DNA of 64,000 nt from Nocardia brasiliensis (lineage in GTDB: Bacteria; Actinomycetota; Actinomycetes; Mycobacteriales; Mycobacteriaceae), in assembly GCF_011801125.1 (NCBI RefSeq), contig NZ_CP046171.1, positions 2,914,001-2,978,000 of the forward strand, written 5' to 3'. The position numbers and the translations under genes were made by a program. Shown here in pieces: positions 61,796 to 64,000 of this stretch. Each line of letters begins with the position of its first letter. Positions within the stretch are counted from its first letter, which is position 1. The notes under the pieces were generated by a model, which was not told the origin of the DNA, did not search any database, and saw only the letters and a list, made by a program, of their open reading frames with translations.

Positions 61796-62080
61796 GGCCG
61801 GTTACGTCCTCAGATTCCTTGCCGCACAGGCAATTCCACAGCCCTATCCGCTGTTGGCGGGGTAGGTCCGCCGAGTCGTGCCCGGTCGCGCCGTCGACTG
61901 CTTCCTTTGCGCGACATATTGTCTCGATTACATTCGAGCTCGAGTGACCTCGCCCCAGCGTGAATCGGCTACCCACACCGTGTGATTCGGCACCTCCAAT
62001 GTCGCACCGCCGTGCCGGTCGTTCGCGCTGGATCCAGCTGTTGTCGCGCCATCGCGCGACTCCTCCGAAGTGGGGTCCTT
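61796..62080. other. Intergenic region before the secreted HExxH protein
   Basis: No gene seen. The stretch 61900-61945 is relatively AT-rich (ATATTGTCTCGATTACATTC) and may contain the promoter. The HExxH frame is open back to 61982, but the signal peptide starts at GTG 62081. Confidence 0.4.
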
Positions 62081-63031
62081 GTGAACCGCAAACTATCTGT
62101 GCCGATTGTCGCCGCCTGCCTCGTCCTCGCCCTCGGGCCCGGTTCGCTCGCGGCGGCGGCGCCGCTGTCGAGCCTGCCCGAGGCCGCCAATGCCGCACCC
62201 TTCTGTTATGACGAGCCGTCACAGCCGCAGGCCGACATCAGCGACCTGAAAGCCCGTTTCAATCGCTCGAATTGGATGCCGACGCTGCAGGGGATGTACC
62301 AGCGGCGCTGGCCGAGCGGGGAGAAGCTGGCGATCGCCCAGGCCAGGGACAAGTACTGGAACCAGTTCGTGGACACCAGCAGTTTCGAGGCGTTCGCGGA
62401 ATCGATGATGGTGGCGATCCACGAGGAAACCCACATGTGGGATCTGGACGCCGCGCGCACCGAATGGGATGTGCGCACCGCGTCGTGGGTCAACGGCACC
62501 CAGCAGCTGCTGAATATCCCGCTGCACGGCGGGTTCGCGCGTAAGGAGATCCTGCCGCTGATCAAGGACAAGCTCAGCGACGACATGGACGGCATCTACC
62601 TGCGGGACCGGCAGCAGGGCGACTATCGCCTGCAGGGTGTGCTCACGGAGTTGAACGCGGGGCTGACCGGCCTGCCCGCGGTCACCGTGGTGCAGGAATA
62701 CATTAAGGGGATCGGGGCGAGCAATGCTCGCGACATCGCCGCGACCAATCTGCGGTACCTGCTGCTGTACCTGCGTGTCGCCAAGGACAAGCACCCGGAC
62801 TACTGGGCGCAGATCAAGAACGAGCCCAAGGTGCGTGAGCTGGTATTGATCCAATTCCTGCGCACCGCTTACTGGTTGGAGAAGTCGGCACCGTATACCG
62901 GCAAGCTCGGCAGCCCGGATGCCGACAAGATCACCGCGAAGAACTACGCCCCCGAGAACATCGCGATTCTGGAGGAGTTCACCGGTCGCAAGGTGCGCAC
63001 CGACGCCCAGAAGAACTGCACGGTTTCGTGA
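62081..63031 (+). CDS. Secreted HExxH-containing protein, putative metallopeptidase
   Basis: This 316-residue protein has a Sec signal (1-26, cleavage near AAA|AP). HEETH at residues 114-118, in SMMVAIHEETHMWDLD, has the zinc-binding HExxH form. Two cysteines, Cys42 near the mature N-terminus and another four residues from the C-terminus, could form a single disulfide tying the ends together. No further match to a peptidase family is evident, so the third zinc ligand is unknown and activity is only inferred. Start GTG 62081 is used because it gives the signal peptide. The gene stands alone between hairpins. Confidence 0.7.
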   Translation: MNRKLSVPIVAACLVLALGPGSLAAAAPLSSLPEAANAAPFCYDEPSQPQADISDLKARFNRSNWMPTLQGMYQRRWPSGEKLAIAQARDKYWNQFVDTSSFEAFAESMMVAIHEETHMWDLDAARTEWDVRTASWVNGTQQLLNIPLHGGFARKEILPLIKDKLSDDMDGIYLRDRQQGDYRLQGVLTELNAGLTGLPAVTVVQEYIKGIGASNARDIAATNLRYLLLYLRVAKDKHPDYWAQIKNEPKVRELVLIQFLRTAYWLEKSAPYTGKLGSPDADKITAKNYAPENIAILEEFTGRKVRTDAQKNCTVS

Positions 63032-63039
63032 CCGGGCGC

Positions 63040-63068
63040 GGCTGGGATCACCCAGGGTGATCCCAGCC
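63040..63068. terminator. Bidirectional terminator between HExxH protein and EamA genes
   Basis: GGCTGGGATCACC (63040-63052) and GGTGATCCCAGCC (63056-63068) form perfect 13-base arms with loop CAG. Confidence 0.85.
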
Positions 63069-63074
63069 GATGGG

Positions 63075-64000
63075 TCAGCGGGGTTCCATCGTGACCTCGG
63101 CAGGGGCGGGGACCGGGGGCGCCGCCGCATCGGTCAGCTCGCCCCGGCGCACGACCACCACGCCGGTGAGAATCAGTACGCCGCCGAGCAATTGGATCGC
63201 CCGCGGCGCCTCGCCGAGCAGTACCCAGGCGAAGGCGAGCGCGGCGAGCACCTCGAAGAGCGCGACGAACGAGGCGAGCCGGGAGCCGAGCAGGCGGGTG
63301 GCGACGATGCCGGAGACGTAGGCCAGGGCCGCGGTCACCGTGCCGAGGATCAGCAGCACCGGCCACAGTGCGACGGTGAAGTCTTGGAAGACAACGGGAT
63401 TCGTGGTGGCATGCAGGGGAACGATGCCGATCGCGCCCGCGGCGAGCAGTGTGAGCCCGCCGATGAGCAGCGCACCCGCCGCGAGGACCGTGCCGGGCAG
63501 TGTGCCATCGCCCTGTGCGGAGAGCACGAAGTAGGCGGCGGCCCCGATCATGGCGGCCAGCGCCCACGCGATGCCGACCCAGCTGGTGGACAGGCCCGAC
63601 CGCAGATCGATCACGAGGCCGAGCCCGACGAGGCCGAGCAGGCCGCCCGCGACCGTGGCACCGCCGGGCCGCTGCCGGTGGCGCAGCCAGAGCCAGCCGA
63701 CCACCGCGATCGGGGCGGTGTACTCGATGAGCAGCGCCACCCCGACCTCCATTTCGGCGACGGCGTTGAAGTAGGCCAGCTGTGTGCCCGCGACCGCGAG
63801 CAGGCCGTAGGCGATGATCAGGGATGCGTTGCGGCGCAACAACTGCCAGTCGCCGCGCAGCTGGGTGTAGGCGATGGGCAGCAGTACGGCGGCCGCGATC
63901 AGTACCCGGACCGCCACCACCGAGGCGGCGCTCCACCCGGCGTTCATCAAGCCGCGGGCCAGGGAGCCGGAGAGTCCGAACGACGACGCCGACAGCAGCG
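63075..64000 (-). CDS. EamA/DMT-family transporter (5' end outside window)
   Basis: The frame is open to the window edge and the first residues visible are LLSASSFGLSGSLARGLMNAGW, the end of membrane segment 1 of an EamA protein, so only about 10-20 N-terminal residues are missing. About nine further segments follow in two EamA repeats, with conserved LIEYTAPIAVVGW and FVALFEVLAALAFAWVLLGE strands. It probably exports an amino acid or metabolite. ATG 63947 is an internal Met, not the start. Confidence 0.85.
   Translation of the reverse strand, partial: LLSASSFGLSGSLARGLMNAGWSAASVVAVRVLIAAAVLLPIAYTQLRGDWQLLRRNASLIIAYGLLAVAGTQLAYFNAVAEMEVGVALLIEYTAPIAVVGWLWLRHRQRPGGATVAGGLLGLVGLGLVIDLRSGLSTSWVGIAWALAAMIGAAAYFVLSAQGDGTLPGTVLAAGALLIGGLTLLAAGAIGIVPLHATTNPVVFQDFTVALWPVLLILGTVTAALAYVSGIVATRLLGSRLASFVALFEVLAALAFAWVLLGEAPRAIQLLGGVLILTGVVVVRRGELTDAAAPPVPAPAEVTMEPR

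Overview
The window is high-GC actinobacterial DNA. A mycolate-type actinomycete, most likely Nocardia or a close relative, fits best. This is an inference from the mix of a DUF3556 membrane protein, a fused HadA/HadB-type dehydratase, an MmpL-type RND protein, an AUR1/PAP2-type protein, a large secreted cutinase-family protein, a secreted LPMO and bioYMN. No rRNA, tRNA, CRISPR array or intact insertion sequence was seen.

Layout. 1-4.0 kb (minus): a secreted Gly/Ser/Pro-rich protein cut by the window edge, a DUF4239 membrane protein, then a polyprenyl diphosphate synthase downstream of a family 2B encapsulin shell protein that carries a cyclic-nucleotide-binding-like domain. A 29-bp-arm hairpin lies between these two. 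4.6-10.2 kb (minus): a tightly coupled operon of a ThDP enzyme, a 5-aminolevulinate synthase-like enzyme, an MFS exporter and a class III aminotransferase, divergent from a LysR regulator with a clear T-N11-A operator. It looks like a small, undescribed metabolite locus. 11.2-11.9 kb: a deletion scar that joins the 3' ends of an XRE-cupin regulator and an MFS transporter. 12.4-17.9 kb (plus): bioY, bioM and bioN interleaved with two acyl-CoA-ligase-like genes and a thiolase behind a BioQ-like palindrome.

18-25.8 kb: a MaoC-type dehydratase, a secreted M1 peptidase, a decayed AbiEii toxin remnant in foreign codon use, a Tat-exported lactonase-like protein and a secreted cutinase-family protein with a huge insertion. 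25.8-34.6 kb (minus): a complete hydroxyproline catabolic operon (deaminase, semialdehyde dehydrogenase, D-hydroxyproline dehydrogenase subunits, epimerase, permease, GntR) containing a coupled 52-codon gene of unknown function. 34.7-34.9 kb: an autonomous unit for a 22-residue hydrophobic peptide. 35.4-46.2 kb: ilvD, a PAP2 protein, an old-yellow-enzyme homologue with a divergent TetR, an MmpL protein, two Nudix hydrolases, DUF3556 and a PPOX-fold protein.

46.5-53.8 kb: an AA10 LPMO converges on a minus-strand sugar operon (ROK regulator, binding protein, two permeases, GH4 hydrolase, BadF-type kinase), apparently for chitin- or cellulose-derived oligosaccharides. 54-64 kb: an ADP-ribosylglycohydrolase, katG divergent from msrB-msrA, an LLM flavoprotein with its ArsR regulator, a 3-hydroxyisobutyrate-dehydrogenase-like enzyme, DUF1059, a secreted HExxH protein and a partial EamA transporter.

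The strongest candidates for something undescribed are the encapsulin-prenyl synthase pair, whose shell gene is a codon-usage mosaic; the ALAS/ThDP/aminotransferase operon; the biotin-transport operon with acyl-activating enzymes; the 22-residue peptide unit; and the cutinase with a ~380-residue insertion.
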